Below are positions 1 to 9,542 of a DNA stretch of 32,833 nt, one piece after another (within the stretch, counting starts at the first letter, position 1; every line of letters starts with the position of its first letter). The stretch is from assembly GCA_028817015.1 (NCBI GenBank), contig JAPPQJ010000218.1, positions 1-32,833 on the forward strand, in the 5' to 3' direction. The DNA comes from Gammaproteobacteria bacterium. GTDB taxonomy: Bacteria; Pseudomonadota; Gammaproteobacteria; Arenicellales; Poriferihabitantaceae. Both the position numbers and the translations under genes were made by a program. The notes beneath the pieces are model-generated. The model saw only the letters and a list, made by a program, of their open reading frames with translations, was not told the DNA's origin and ran no database searches.

Positions 1-1
1 C

Positions 2-601
2 CGCGACTTGGGCGTCGACAACGCCGGCGGGGTGAAGATTTTCTCGGTCACCGGCCATGTCGAGCGCCCCGGCAACTACGAGATTGAACTCGGCACGCCG
101 TTCGCCGAGTTGCTGAAAATGGCCGGCGGGGTGTGGAAGGGCCGGCGACTCAAGGCGGTGATTCCGGGCGGCTCATCGGTGCCGGTGCTGCCGGCGGAGA
201 TCATCATGCGCGCCAACATGGACTACGACTCGCTGCAACAGCACGGCTCCGCGCTCGGCGCCGGCTCGGTCATCGTCATGGACGAGACCACCGACATGCC
301 GGCGGTGTTGGAGCGCATCTCGCTGTTCTACTTCGAGGAATCCTGCGGCCAGTGCACACCGTGCCGCGAGGGCACCGGCTGGCTGCACCGCATCCTGCGC
401 CGCATCAACGCCGGGCGCGGCGGCCGCGCCGACCTCGACACCCTGCTGGATGTCGCGGGCCGCATCGAGGGGCGCACGATTTGCGCGTTAGGCGACGCCG
501 CGGCGTGGCCGGTGCAGAGTTTTCTGCGCCATTTCCGCCACGAGTTTCAAGCGAAGATCGAGGCCGCGGCCGACACCGTCGCCACCGCGCGCGCCGCCTG
601 A
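2..601 (+). CDS. nuoF: NADH-quinone oxidoreductase subunit F, C-terminal part (5' truncated by window edge)
   Basis: C-terminal NuoF motifs ESCGQCTPCREGTGWL and GRTICALGDAAAWPVQSFLRHFRHEF; followed directly by nuoG with a TGATG overlap. Confidence 0.97.
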   Translation, partial: RDLGVDNAGGVKIFSVTGHVERPGNYEIELGTPFAELLKMAGGVWKGRRLKAVIPGGSSVPVLPAEIIMRANMDYDSLQQHGSALGAGSVIVMDETTDMPAVLERISLFYFEESCGQCTPCREGTGWLHRILRRINAGRGGRADLDTLLDVAGRIEGRTICALGDAAAWPVQSFLRHFRHEFQAKIEAAADTVATARAA

Positions 602-3072
602 TGGCCACGCTGGAAGTGGACGGCCGGCGCATCGAGGCCGAAGTCGGCGAAATGCTGATCGCCGCCACCGACCGCGCCGGCATCTACATTCCGAGATTCT
701 GCTATCACGAGAAACTGTCGGTGGCCGCCAACTGCCGCATGTGCTTAGTTGAAGTGGGGCACGCGCCTGAGCCGTTGCCGCCGCTGACCGGGGCGCAACC
801 GAAACCCCAACCTTGCAAGCGCGACCAACTGCGCCTGGCGCCCAAGCCGCTGCCGGCCTGCGCCACGCCGGTGACCGACAACATGGTGGTGTTCACCCGC
901 TCCAAATTGGCGCGCGAGGCGCAGCAGGGCACGCTGGAATTCCTCCTCATCAACCACCCGCTGGACTGCCCGGTGTGCGACCAGGGCGGCGAATGCCCGC
1001 TGCAGGACCAGGCGATGGGCTACGGCAACGACGACTCGCGCTACCGCGAAGTTAAGCGCTCGGTGGCCAGTTACGACATCGGGCCGCTGGTGGCGACCGA
1101 AATGACCAGATGCATCCACTGCACCAGATGCGTGCGATTCGGCGAGGAAATCGCCGGGGTCATGGAACTGGGCTTCCCCGGGCGCGGCGAGGCGGCGCAC
1201 ATCGCCACCTTCCTGAACCGCTCGGTGGATTCGGAGGTGTCCGGCAACATCATCGACCTGTGCCCGGTCGGCGCGCTGACCTCCAAGCCCTGCCGCTTCG
1301 CCGCGCGCGCCTGGGAGTTGGAAAGCCACCGCGGCATCAGCCCGCACGACTGCGTCGGCGCCAACCTCAACATCCAGACCCTGCGCGGGCGCGTCGAGCG
1401 CGTGGTGCCGCGCGACAACCCGCAGGTCAACGAATGCTGGTTAGCCGACCGCGACCGTTACAGTTACGAGGCGGTCAACAGCGACTCGCGGCTGAGCGCG
1501 CCGATGGTCAAGGACAACGGCCAGTGGAAGGAAACCGACTGGGAGACGGCGCTGCAGCGCACCGCCGACGGCATTAAGGCGGCCATCGCCGCGGCCGGCG
1601 CCGACGGCTTCGGCGCGTTAGCCGGCTACACCTCCACCCTGGAAGAGTATTTCCTCCTGCAAAAATTGGTCCGCGCTTTGGGCGCCAACCACATCGACCA
1701 CCGCCTGCAGCAAAGCGATTTTCGCGACGATGCGGCGGCGCCGGTTTTCCCGGCCTCGGAGTTGCCCATCGAGCGGTTCAGCGGTGTGCCGGCCGCGTTG
1801 TTGGTCGGCTCGAACATCCGCAAGGAGCAGCCGCTGCTGGCGCTTCGGCTGCGCGCGGCGGCCCGCCACGGTGCGCGCATCGGCATCATCAACCCGCTCG
1901 ACTACGCCCAGAATTTCGACGCCGAAACGCTGGCGCCCGGCGCCGCCGGCCTGGCCGCCGCGGTGGCCGCACTGGCCGTGCAGGTGGCCAAAGCCGGGGG
2001 CGCGGCGATGCCCGGCGAGATTAAGCAATGGGCCGACCTGGCGCCCGCTTCGCAACCCGGCGCCGAGTATGACGCCGCGCACCGCCTGGCGGCGCATCTG
2101 ATTAAAGCCGGCGGCGACGGCGTGGTCATCCTCGGCGTATTAGCCCAGCAGCACCCGCAGGCCAGCGCGATTAAAGCCATCGCGCAGTGGGTGTGCGAGG
2201 CGGCCGGCAGCCGCCTGGCGATTCTGCCGCCGGGCAACAGCGCGGCGGCGTGGTGGGCCGGCTGCGTGCCGCATCGCGGGCCCGGCGGACAGGCGGCGGC
2301 CGGGCGCCCCGGACGCCATGTGGCGGGGATGCTCGCCGAGCCGCGCCGCGCCTATCTGCTGCTGGATAACGACCCGGTGCTCGACGGCATCGACGGGCGC
2401 GCCGCCCTGGAGGCGCTGAACCGCGCCGAGTTCGTCGCCCACATCACCGCCTACCGCAACGGCGCGGCGGCCGAGTGCGCCGATGTGCTGTTGCCGATGG
2501 CGGCGTTTACCGAATCGGCCGGCATTTTCCTCAACTGCGAAGGGCGGGTGCAACGCGCCGAGGCCGCGGCTCGGCCGCTCTTTGAGGCGCGCCCGGCGTG
2601 GAAAATCCTGCGCGTGTTAGGCAATTTCCTCGACCTGCCGGGGTTCGATTATGTGTCGCTCGACCAGGTGAACGCCGATATTCCGCACTTCGAGGGGCCG
2701 CCGACAGCGCGCCTCGGCACGGGCACTATTCCGGCGCGCCCCGACCAACGGGATGCGGACAGCGGCGCCGACCTGTGCCGCCTGCTCGACCTGCCGATAT
2801 ACCGCGGCGATTCCACTGTGCGCAACGCGCCGGCACTGCAGCGGACCGCCGACAACCCGCCGCCGGCGGCGCATGTCAACCACGACTCGGTGGCGCGCCT
2901 CGGCCTGGCCGACGGCGACCCGGTGCTGGTTAAGAACGGCGCCGGCAGCGCCCGCCTGCCGCTGCGCGCCGACCCGAGGGTGCCGCCCGGCTGCGTTTAT
3001 GTGCCGGCCGGCCACGCGCAAACCGCGCCGCTCGGCGGGCACGGGCGGGTGAGCGTGGAGAAAGCGTCATGA
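601..3072 (+). CDS. nuoG: NADH-quinone oxidoreductase subunit G
   Basis: ATG at 601; [73 protein letters not shown]. The listed ORF from 133 extends upstream of the true start. Confidence 0.96.
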   Translation: MATLEVDGRRIEAEVGEMLIAATDRAGIYIPRFCYHEKLSVAANCRMCLVEVGHAPEPLPPLTGAQPKPQPCKRDQLRLAPKPLPACATPVTDNMVVFTRSKLAREAQQGTLEFLLINHPLDCPVCDQGGECPLQDQAMGYGNDDSRYREVKRSVASYDIGPLVATEMTRCIHCTRCVRFGEEIAGVMELGFPGRGEAAHIATFLNRSVDSEVSGNIIDLCPVGALTSKPCRFAARAWELESHRGISPHDCVGANLNIQTLRGRVERVVPRDNPQVNECWLADRDRYSYEAVNSDSRLSAPMVKDNGQWKETDWETALQRTADGIKAAIAAAGADGFGALAGYTSTLEEYFLLQKLVRALGANHIDHRLQQSDFRDDAAAPVFPASELPIERFSGVPAALLVGSNIRKEQPLLALRLRAAARHGARIGIINPLDYAQNFDAETLAPGAAGLAAAVAALAVQVAKAGGAAMPGEIKQWADLAPASQPGAEYDAAHRLAAHLIKAGGDGVVILGVLAQQHPQASAIKAIAQWVCEAAGSRLAILPPGNSAAAWWAGCVPHRGPGGQAAAGRPGRHVAGMLAEPRRAYLLLDNDPVLDGIDGRAALEALNRAEFVAHITAYRNGAAAECADVLLPMAAFTESAGIFLNCEGRVQRAEAAARPLFEARPAWKILRVLGNFLDLPGFDYVSLDQVNADIPHFEGPPTARLGTGTIPARPDQRDADSGADLCRLLDLPIYRGDSTVRNAPALQRTADNPPPAAHVNHDSVARLGLADGDPVLVKNGAGSARLPLRADPRVPPGCVYVPAGHAQTAPLGGHGRVSVEKAS

Positions 3073-4115
3073 GGGAATTGTTCTTTCACTTGACCGGGTG
3101 GCTGCCCCAGGCACTTCAGGAGACGTTGTGGATCATGGCCAAGATCACCGCCATCCTGGCGCCGCTGATGGGCTGCGTGGCGTATTTCACCTTCGCCGAG
3201 CGCAAGTTGATCGGCTACATGCAGGTGCGGGTCGGGCCGAACCGGGTCGGGCCGCGCGGCTGGCTGCAGCCGATTGCCGATGCGCTTAAACTGATGATGA
3301 AGGAAATCGTCATCCCGCGCCGCTCCAACAAGGCGCTGTTCCTGATGGCGCCGGTGTTGTCGCTGGCCCCGGCGCTGGCCGCGTGGGCCGTGATCCCGTT
3401 CAGCGACCACCTGGTGCTGGCCGACATAGACGCCAGTTTGCTGTATATCCTGGCGCTGACCTCGATGGGCGTCTATGGCGTCATCGTGGCCGGCTGGGCG
3501 TCCAACTCCAAATACGCCTTCCTCGGCGCGATGCGCTCGGCGGCGCAGATCGTGGCCTATGAAATCGCCATGGGGTTCGCGCTGGTGGGCGTTTTGATGG
3601 TGGCCGGCAGCCTTAACCTGCGCGACATCGTGCTGGGGCAGTCCGGCAGCCTGCTGCACTGGTATTGGCTGCCGCTTTTGCCGCTGTTCCTGGTTTATTT
3701 CATCTCCGGCGTGGCCGAAACCAACCGCGCGCCGTTCGATGTCGCCGAAGGCGAGTCGGAAATCGTCGCCGGCTTCCATGTCGAATACTCCGGCATGGCC
3801 TTCGCGGTGTTCTTCCTCGCCGAATACGCCAATATGATTCTCATCGCCGCGCTCACGGTGATCATGTTCCTGGGCGGCTGGCTGCCGCCGCTTGAAATCG
3901 CGCCGTTCACCCTGGTTCCGCCGCTCATCTGGTTCGGCGTCAAAACCTCGCTGGTGGCCTTTTTGTTTCTGTGGTTTCGCGCCACCTTTCCCCGATACCG
4001 CTACGACCAGATCATGCGCCTGGGCTGGAAGGTGCTGATCCCGGTCACGCTGGTGTGGATCGTGGTGGTCGGCCTGGGGAAATTGTATACGCCGTTCGGC
4101 GCCTTCTTTTCATAA
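3069..4115 (+). CDS. nuoH: NADH-quinone oxidoreductase subunit H
   Basis: [60 protein letters not shown]; 4-bp overlap with nuoG. Confidence 0.98.
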   Translation: MRELFFHLTGWLPQALQETLWIMAKITAILAPLMGCVAYFTFAERKLIGYMQVRVGPNRVGPRGWLQPIADALKLMMKEIVIPRRSNKALFLMAPVLSLAPALAAWAVIPFSDHLVLADIDASLLYILALTSMGVYGVIVAGWASNSKYAFLGAMRSAAQIVAYEIAMGFALVGVLMVAGSLNLRDIVLGQSGSLLHWYWLPLLPLFLVYFISGVAETNRAPFDVAEGESEIVAGFHVEYSGMAFAVFFLAEYANMILIAALTVIMFLGGWLPPLEIAPFTLVPPLIWFGVKTSLVAFLFLWFRATFPRYRYDQIMRLGWKVLIPVTLVWIVVVGLGKLYTPFGAFFS

Positions 4116-4155
4116 GGCCCAACGGCCGCTGTTGGACCGGAGACTGGAGACCGAC

Positions 4156-4647
4156 ATGGGCATCGACATCAAACAATGGTATAAAACCTTCACGCTCAAG
4201 GAGTTGCGCAAAGGCATGTGGGTTACCGGGCGGCGGCTGTTCAGCCGCAAGATGACCATCATGTACCCGCAGGAAAAGACGCCGAAATCGCCGCGCTTTC
4301 GCGGCCTGCATGCGCTGCGGCGCTACCCCAACGGCGAGGAAAGATGCATCGCCTGCAAACTGTGCGAAGCGGTGTGCCCGGCGCTGGCCATCACCATCGA
4401 CTCCGAAGAGCGCGCCGACGGCACGCGCCGCACCACCCGCTATGACATCGACCTGTTCAAGTGCATCTACTGCGGCTTTTGCGAAGAAGCCTGCCCGGTG
4501 GACTCCATCGTCTTGACCGACATCCACGAGTTCCACATGGAGGAAGACCGCGAGAGGTGGATCGGCAAACAGCGCCTGCTGGAAATCGGCGACCAATACG
4601 AAGCCGAAATCGCCGCCGCGCGCAAAGCGGATGCGCCGTACCGGTAA
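4156..4647 (+). CDS. nuoI: NADH-quinone oxidoreductase subunit I (two 4Fe-4S motifs)
   Basis: [17 protein letters not shown] and [18 protein letters not shown]; start chosen at ATG 4156 ([10 protein letters not shown]). Confidence 0.97.
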   Translation: MGIDIKQWYKTFTLKELRKGMWVTGRRLFSRKMTIMYPQEKTPKSPRFRGLHALRRYPNGEERCIACKLCEAVCPALAITIDSEERADGTRRTTRYDIDLFKCIYCGFCEEACPVDSIVLTDIHEFHMEEDRERWIGKQRLLEIGDQYEAEIAAARKADAPYR

Positions 4648-4683
4648 GCGCTCCGGCGGAAATGACGAAAATAAAAAACGGAA

Positions 4684-4935
4684 ATGAGAAAACCGCAAAC
4701 GAGGAGACCGTTTTTAATCGCCGCCGCCCGCGTGTCAGGCGGCGCCGCGCAGGCCGACCGGTATGAGCCGAACACCTGCAAGGTTTATATCCGCGACTGG
4801 TGCGACGGACCGTGCATCGTGATTGAGGGCGGCATGAACCGGGGCATCGCCAAAGCGTTTGAAACGGCCGCCGACCGGCATCGGCGCATCAAAAAGGTGT
4901 GGCTGTGGAGCAACGGCGGCCGGACAGCAAAATGA
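4684..4935 (+). CDS. Small 83-aa ORF of uncertain function; resembles the N-terminal half of a periplasmic ClpP-like (COG3904-type) protein cut off at the SNGG motif; possible gene remnant
   Basis: TCKVYIRDWCDGPCIVIEGGMNRGIAKAFETAADRHRRIKKVWLWSNGG, then stop. The TGA overlaps the ATG of the downstream methyltransferase (ATGA at 4932-4935). Confidence 0.45.
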   Translation: MRKPQTRRPFLIAAARVSGGAAQADRYEPNTCKVYIRDWCDGPCIVIEGGMNRGIAKAFETAADRHRRIKKVWLWSNGGRTAK

Positions 4936-5927
4936 AGAAAACCCGCCCGGTCGCCGAAAGAACCCGGTCGCCGCGCAACCGCACTTTGCGCTGCAGCGAA
5001 CAGGAATCCGCCAAACTCGGTGCCCGTCTCCTTGTGCTCACTTCGCCCGCTCCGGTCAAAAAAATAAAAGACAAAATCATCAATCAGAATATTTTTGACG
5101 CGGCGCCCCGCCTGCCTTCCGGGTTCGTTGATTTGCTGATTCTTGACCCGCCGTATAATTTAACCAAAAACTATCACGGCAAGACTTTTCCGGAGACGGA
5201 AAAAAACAAATACGCCGCGTGGTTTGAAAAAGTCATCCGCTCAATACGGCACACCCTGAAGCCGGCGGCGTCCGTGTATGTGTGCGCGGACTGGAGGACA
5301 TCCATTATCGTCGCCCCCATACTGGAAAAATATTTTCAGGTTAAAAACCGAATCACCTGGGAGCGCGAGAAGGGGCGCGGTGCAAAGTTCAACTGGAAAA
5401 ACAACATTGAGGACATTTGGTTTTGCGTAACGGGCGGGGAGTATTTCTTTAATGTGGATGCGGTTAAACTGAAAAGAAAAGTCATGGCGCCCTATCGTCA
5501 AAACGGGCGCCCCAAGGACTGGCGCGAAGAGGCGGGCGGCAATTACCGCCTTACGCATCCGTCCAACGTGTGGACCGACATATCGATTCCATTCTGGTCA
5601 ATGCCGGAAAACACCGATCACCCGACGCAAAAACCTGAAAAACTGCTGGCCAAACTAATCCTCGCCAGCAGCAGGCCGGGCGACATGATTTTTGACCCGT
5701 TTATGGGAAGCGGCACCACCGCGGTAACGGCCAAAAAACTGCGCCGCCGTTTCGTGTGCGTGGAACTGAACAGGGAATACTGCTGCTGGGGCCAAAAACG
5801 GCTGCTCCAGGCCGCTTCGGGCGACCCCATTCAAGGGTATGCGGGACATGTGTTCTGGGAAAGGAACACCTTCGGCAATCAACCCAAAGACGGTGACCAA
5901 ATGCCGGCACAGGAAACATTGCTGTGA
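4932..5927 (+). CDS. Type II DNA (probably adenine-N6) methyltransferase, beta-class motif order
   Basis: Motif IV LLILDPPYNL precedes motif I FDPFMGSGTTAVTAKKLRRRFVCVELN; HPTQKPEKLL (motif X region). Start taken at ATG 4932 (MKKTRPVAERT). Confidence 0.93.
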   Translation: MKKTRPVAERTRSPRNRTLRCSEQESAKLGARLLVLTSPAPVKKIKDKIINQNIFDAAPRLPSGFVDLLILDPPYNLTKNYHGKTFPETEKNKYAAWFEKVIRSIRHTLKPAASVYVCADWRTSIIVAPILEKYFQVKNRITWEREKGRGAKFNWKNNIEDIWFCVTGGEYFFNVDAVKLKRKVMAPYRQNGRPKDWREEAGGNYRLTHPSNVWTDISIPFWSMPENTDHPTQKPEKLLAKLILASSRPGDMIFDPFMGSGTTAVTAKKLRRRFVCVELNREYCCWGQKRLLQAASGDPIQGYAGHVFWERNTFGNQPKDGDQMPAQETLL

Positions 5928-6592
5928 AATCGTCTTTTTTTTACGGTGACGCCTGCGGGAAGGTGGCGCAAAAGATAAAAAGCGCCATCAACGCCTCTCC
6001 CGATTTCCTTTCCTCGCTGACCGCTTCCAGCCCGCGCGCTGCCGGTGACGCAATTCAATTACTGGTGGAAAAAAAGTTTGAGGCTGCAATCGGCGCCTGG
6101 TGCACGGAGTATTCGTCTTCATTCGCGCGGCGGGCAATGGCGGATTTGGCATTCAAGGACAAAGAAGGGTTTTACTGCATAGTCGATGTGAAAACGCACC
6201 GGCAGGACACAAAATTCAACATGCCTGCGCTTGTGTCGGTCGAGCGGCTGGCCCGTTTTTATGAAGATGACATGAATATTTTCTCAATCCTTCTCATTAA
6301 CTATAAAGTTGTCGACACCCGCGTGCAGGTGGCCAAGGTTGTTTTCTGTCCGATAGAGTTTCTGGATTGGAGTTGCCTTACAATCGGGGCGCTCGGTTGG
6401 GGGCAGATACAAATTGCCAATTCCAATATCATCCGCCGCAGTCCCGGCCAGTCCAGAAAAAGTTGGATGCTTTCCCTGTGCGGCGCCATGCTGGAATTCT
6501 ACCCTAAACAGATTTTGAAAATTGAAAGTAGAATAAACCGGTTTAGTGAAATCGAATCACATTGGCAACGCAAGAAGGACGCTTGGATTTGA
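5924..6592 (+). CDS. Putative Type II restriction endonuclease, PD-(D/E)XK fold, HincII/EcoRV-like
   Basis: GTG start overlapping the methyltransferase stop (GTGA 5924-5927); ADLAFKDKEGFYCIVDVKTHRQDTKF gives D-x13-DVK, resembling the HincII/EcoRV active-site arrangement; adjacent to the cognate-type methyltransferase. Confidence 0.75.
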   Translation: MKSSFFYGDACGKVAQKIKSAINASPDFLSSLTASSPRAAGDAIQLLVEKKFEAAIGAWCTEYSSSFARRAMADLAFKDKEGFYCIVDVKTHRQDTKFNMPALVSVERLARFYEDDMNIFSILLINYKVVDTRVQVAKVVFCPIEFLDWSCLTIGALGWGQIQIANSNIIRRSPGQSRKSWMLSLCGAMLEFYPKQILKIESRINRFSEIESHWQRKKDAWI

Positions 6593-6620
6593 CCGAAACC
6601 GGCTCATTGGCACTCGACAG

Positions 6621-7259
6621 ATGACCTTCCTCCAATTCGCCTTCTACTTCTTCAGCGCGACGCTGATTTTCGCCGCCGCGATGGTGGTGACGGTGCGCAA
6701 CCCGGTCAAGGCGGCGTTGTTTTTAGTGCTGGCGTTTTTCAGCGCGGCTTGTGTGTGGATTACGCTGCAGGCGGAATTCCTCGCCATCGTGCTGGTGCTG
6801 GTGTATGTCGGCGCGGTCATGGTGTTGTTTTTGTTTGTGGTCATGATGCTGGACATCGACCTCGCCGAACTGCGCGCCGGGTTTGCCAGATACCTGCCGG
6901 TCGGCAGCGTCATCGCGGTGCTGCTGGTGGTTGAAATCGCGCTGGCGCTGGCCGGGTCGTTTTCGCCGCAGCGCTTCGCCAACCCGCCCGCGCAAGCCGC
7001 CGGCTACAGCAACACCCGCGAACTTGGCGAGCAACTGTATACCACCTATGTCTATCCGTTTGAAATCGCCGCGTTTATTCTGCTGGTGGCGATTGTCGCC
7101 GCCATCGCACTGACCATGCGCGAGCGGCCCGGCGGCAAGCGCATCGACCCGGCCGGTCAGGTGCGCACGCGGCGCGACCAGCGCCTGCGCATCGTCAAGA
7201 TGAAACCGGCCAACCGGCCGACCGGCCAACCGGCCGACCGGGAGGATCAACCGTCATGA
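6621..7259 (+). CDS. nuoJ: NADH-quinone oxidoreductase subunit J
   Basis: [78 protein letters not shown]; start at ATG 6621. Confidence 0.96.
   Translation: MTFLQFAFYFFSATLIFAAAMVVTVRNPVKAALFLVLAFFSAACVWITLQAEFLAIVLVLVYVGAVMVLFLFVVMMLDIDLAELRAGFARYLPVGSVIAVLLVVEIALALAGSFSPQRFANPPAQAAGYSNTRELGEQLYTTYVYPFEIAAFILLVAIVAAIALTMRERPGGKRIDPAGQVRTRRDQRLRIVKMKPANRPTGQPADREDQPS
7208..7239 (+). repeat. Two perfect tandem copies of a 16-bp unit GGCCAACCGGCCGACC in the 3' end of nuoJ
   Basis: Read directly: ggccaaccggccgacc ggccaaccggccgacc. Confidence 0.9.
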
Positions 7260-7561
7260 TCCCGCTGTCGCATTATTTGGCGTTAGGCGCGGCGCTGTTC
7301 GCTTTAAGTGTGGTGGGGATTTTCCTCAACCGCAAGAACGTGGTGATTCTGCTCATGTCCATTGAGTTGCTGCTGCTGGCGGTCAACATCAACTTCGTGG
7401 CTTTCTCGCATTTTCTCCAGGATGTCGCCGGCCAGGTGTTCGTGTTTTTCATTCTCACCGTGGCGGCCGCCGAGTCCGCCATCGGCCTGGCCATCCTCAT
7501 CGTGCTGTTCCGCTCCCGCCGCACCATCAACGTCGAAGAACTGGATTCGCTCAAAGGATGA
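7256..7561 (+). CDS. nuoK: NADH-quinone oxidoreductase subunit K
   Basis: [49 protein letters not shown]; 4-bp overlap with nuoJ. Confidence 0.97.
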   Translation: MIPLSHYLALGAALFALSVVGIFLNRKNVVILLMSIELLLLAVNINFVAFSHFLQDVAGQVFVFFILTVAAAESAIGLAILIVLFRSRRTINVEELDSLKG

Positions 7562-9519
7562 CCGGCATCTACACCGCCATCCCCCTGTCCTGTCTGGCCG
7601 CGGCGCTGATTACCGGGCTGTTCGGCAAAATCATCGGCCGCCGCGCCGCGCATTCGGTGGCCATCGCCGGCGTGGCCGTCGCCTTCGCGCTGTCGGTGGT
7701 GGTGTATGCCGATGTGCGCGCCGGCAACCTGTTCAACGGCGCCATTTACACCTGGGCGGTGAGCGGCGGCGTGCCGCTGCGCATCGGCTTCATGATAGAC
7801 GGGTTGAGCGCGGCGATGATGGTCGTGGTCACTTTCGTCTCGCTGATGGTGCACATCTACACCATCGGCTACATGGCCGATGACCCCGGCTACCAGCGTT
7901 TCTTCTGCTACATCGCGCTGTTCACCTTCGCCATGCTGATGCTGGTGATGGCCAACAATTTCCTGCAATTGTTCTTCGGCTGGGAGGCGGTCGGCCTGGT
8001 GTCGTACCTGCTCATCGGTTTCTGGTATGAGCGAGACAGCGCCATCTTCGCCAACTTGAAGGCCTTTCTGGTCAACCGCGTCGGCGATTTCGGCTTCCTG
8101 CTCGGCATCGCCGCGGTGCTGTATCTGTTCGGCTCACTGGACTACGGCGCGGTGTTCGCCGGCGCCGACCGGGTCGCGCAGCAGAGCGTCGCCGGCCCGT
8201 TCGGCGAATGGCAGTGGATGACCATCATTTGCCTGCTGCTGTTCGTCGGCGCCATGGGCAAGTCGGCGCAGATACCGCTGCATGTGTGGCTGCCGGATTC
8301 CATGGAAGGCCCGACCCCGATTTCGGCGCTGATTCACGCCGCCACCATGGTCACCGCCGGCATCTTCATGGTGGCGCGCATGTCGCCGCTGTTTGAGTTG
8401 TCCGAGACGGCGCTGTCGGTGGTGCTGGTGACCGGCGCGACCACCGCGATTCTGATGGCGTTGGTGGGCCTGGTGCAAAACGACATCAAGCGCGTGGTGG
8501 CGTATTCCACGCTGTCGCAGTTGGGCTACATGACCGTGGCCCTGGGCGCGTCCGCGTATCAAATCGCGATCTTCCACCTCGGCACCCACGCCTTCTTCAA
8601 GGCGCTGCTGTTTTTAGCCGCCGGCTCGGTGATTATCGCCATGCACCACGAGCAGGACATGCGCAAGATGGGCGGGCTGCGCACCATCATGCCGGTCACC
8701 TACATCACCGCCGCCGTCGGCTCGCTGGCATTGGCCGGCATCCCGCCGTTCGCGGGGTTCTTCTCCAAAGACGCGATCATCGAATCGGCCCGCCACAGCC
8801 AGGTGTGGGGCGCCGGCTACGCCTACACGGCGGTGCTCCTCGGCGTGTTCGTCACCGCGTTTTATTCGTTCCGGCTGCTGTTCATCACCTTCCACGGCAA
8901 AAACCGCTCCGACCCGCACATCCGCCGCCACCTGCGCGAATCCCCGTGGGTGGTAACCGGGCCGCTGTTAGCCCTGGCGGTGCCGTCGATCATCGCCGGA
9001 TTCTTGCTGTTCGAGCCGGTGCTAAGCGGCGAGTTGCTCGGCGGCGCCATCCACATCGACCCGCAGCACGACGCGGTCGCCAAATTAGCCGCCGGCTATG
9101 ACGGCAAACAGGGTTTCGCGCTGATTCTCGCGGCGCTGGTGCACGGCGTATCGACCGCCCCGTTCTGGCTGGCCGTGGCCGGCATCATCTGCGCCTGGTA
9201 TGGTTACCGCAAAAAACCCGAGTTGCCGGGAAAAATCGCCGCCGCCTGCGGCCCGTTGTACCGAATCGTGCAAAACAAATACGGTTTCGACGACCTCTAC
9301 CAGGCGGTGTTCGCCCGGGGCTCGCTGCGCCTCGGCAACCTGCTCTCCCGGCGCATAGACGCCGGCCTGATCGACGACGCCGTAGTCAACAACTCGGCGC
9401 GCGTGGTGCGGCGGTGCGCCGGCGTCATGCGCAAGGCGCAAACCGGCTTCACCCATCACTACGCCTTCGCCATGATCATCGGCCTGTTCTGCCTGATCAC
9501 CCTCTTCGTGTGGCTGTAA
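7558..9519 (+). CDS. nuoL: NADH-quinone oxidoreductase subunit L
   Basis: [76 protein letters not shown]. Confidence 0.98.
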   Translation: MTGIYTAIPLSCLAAALITGLFGKIIGRRAAHSVAIAGVAVAFALSVVVYADVRAGNLFNGAIYTWAVSGGVPLRIGFMIDGLSAAMMVVVTFVSLMVHIYTIGYMADDPGYQRFFCYIALFTFAMLMLVMANNFLQLFFGWEAVGLVSYLLIGFWYERDSAIFANLKAFLVNRVGDFGFLLGIAAVLYLFGSLDYGAVFAGADRVAQQSVAGPFGEWQWMTIICLLLFVGAMGKSAQIPLHVWLPDSMEGPTPISALIHAATMVTAGIFMVARMSPLFELSETALSVVLVTGATTAILMALVGLVQNDIKRVVAYSTLSQLGYMTVALGASAYQIAIFHLGTHAFFKALLFLAAGSVIIAMHHEQDMRKMGGLRTIMPVTYITAAVGSLALAGIPPFAGFFSKDAIIESARHSQVWGAGYAYTAVLLGVFVTAFYSFRLLFITFHGKNRSDPHIRRHLRESPWVVTGPLLALAVPSIIAGFLLFEPVLSGELLGGAIHIDPQHDAVAKLAAGYDGKQGFALILAALVHGVSTAPFWLAVAGIICAWYGYRKKPELPGKIAAACGPLYRIVQNKYGFDDLYQAVFARGSLRLGNLLSRRIDAGLIDDAVVNNSARVVRRCAGVMRKAQTGFTHHYAFAMIIGLFCLITLFVWL

Positions 9520-9542
9520 GGCGGCGGTGGAACCGAACGCCC

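Noticed and set aside
133-600. 5' extension of the 979-aa ORF ahead of nuoG
   Set aside because: It overlaps nuoF in another frame and gives a low-complexity Arg/His-rich translation; the real NuoG start is ATG 601.
2997-3779. 260-aa minus-strand ORF antisense to nuoH
   Set aside because: Typical GC-rich shadow ORF (His/Gln/Arg-rich) opposite an unambiguous coding gene; the same applies to 7273-7968, 9459-10250, 12496-13284, 24739-25431 and others.
4648-6620. Mobile-element ends (terminal inverted repeats or target-site duplications) bounding the R-M cassette
   Set aside because: I could not identify convincing inverted or direct repeats at the nuoI-proximal and nuoJ-proximal edges, and no integrase or transposase is present, so the acquisition mechanism is left open.
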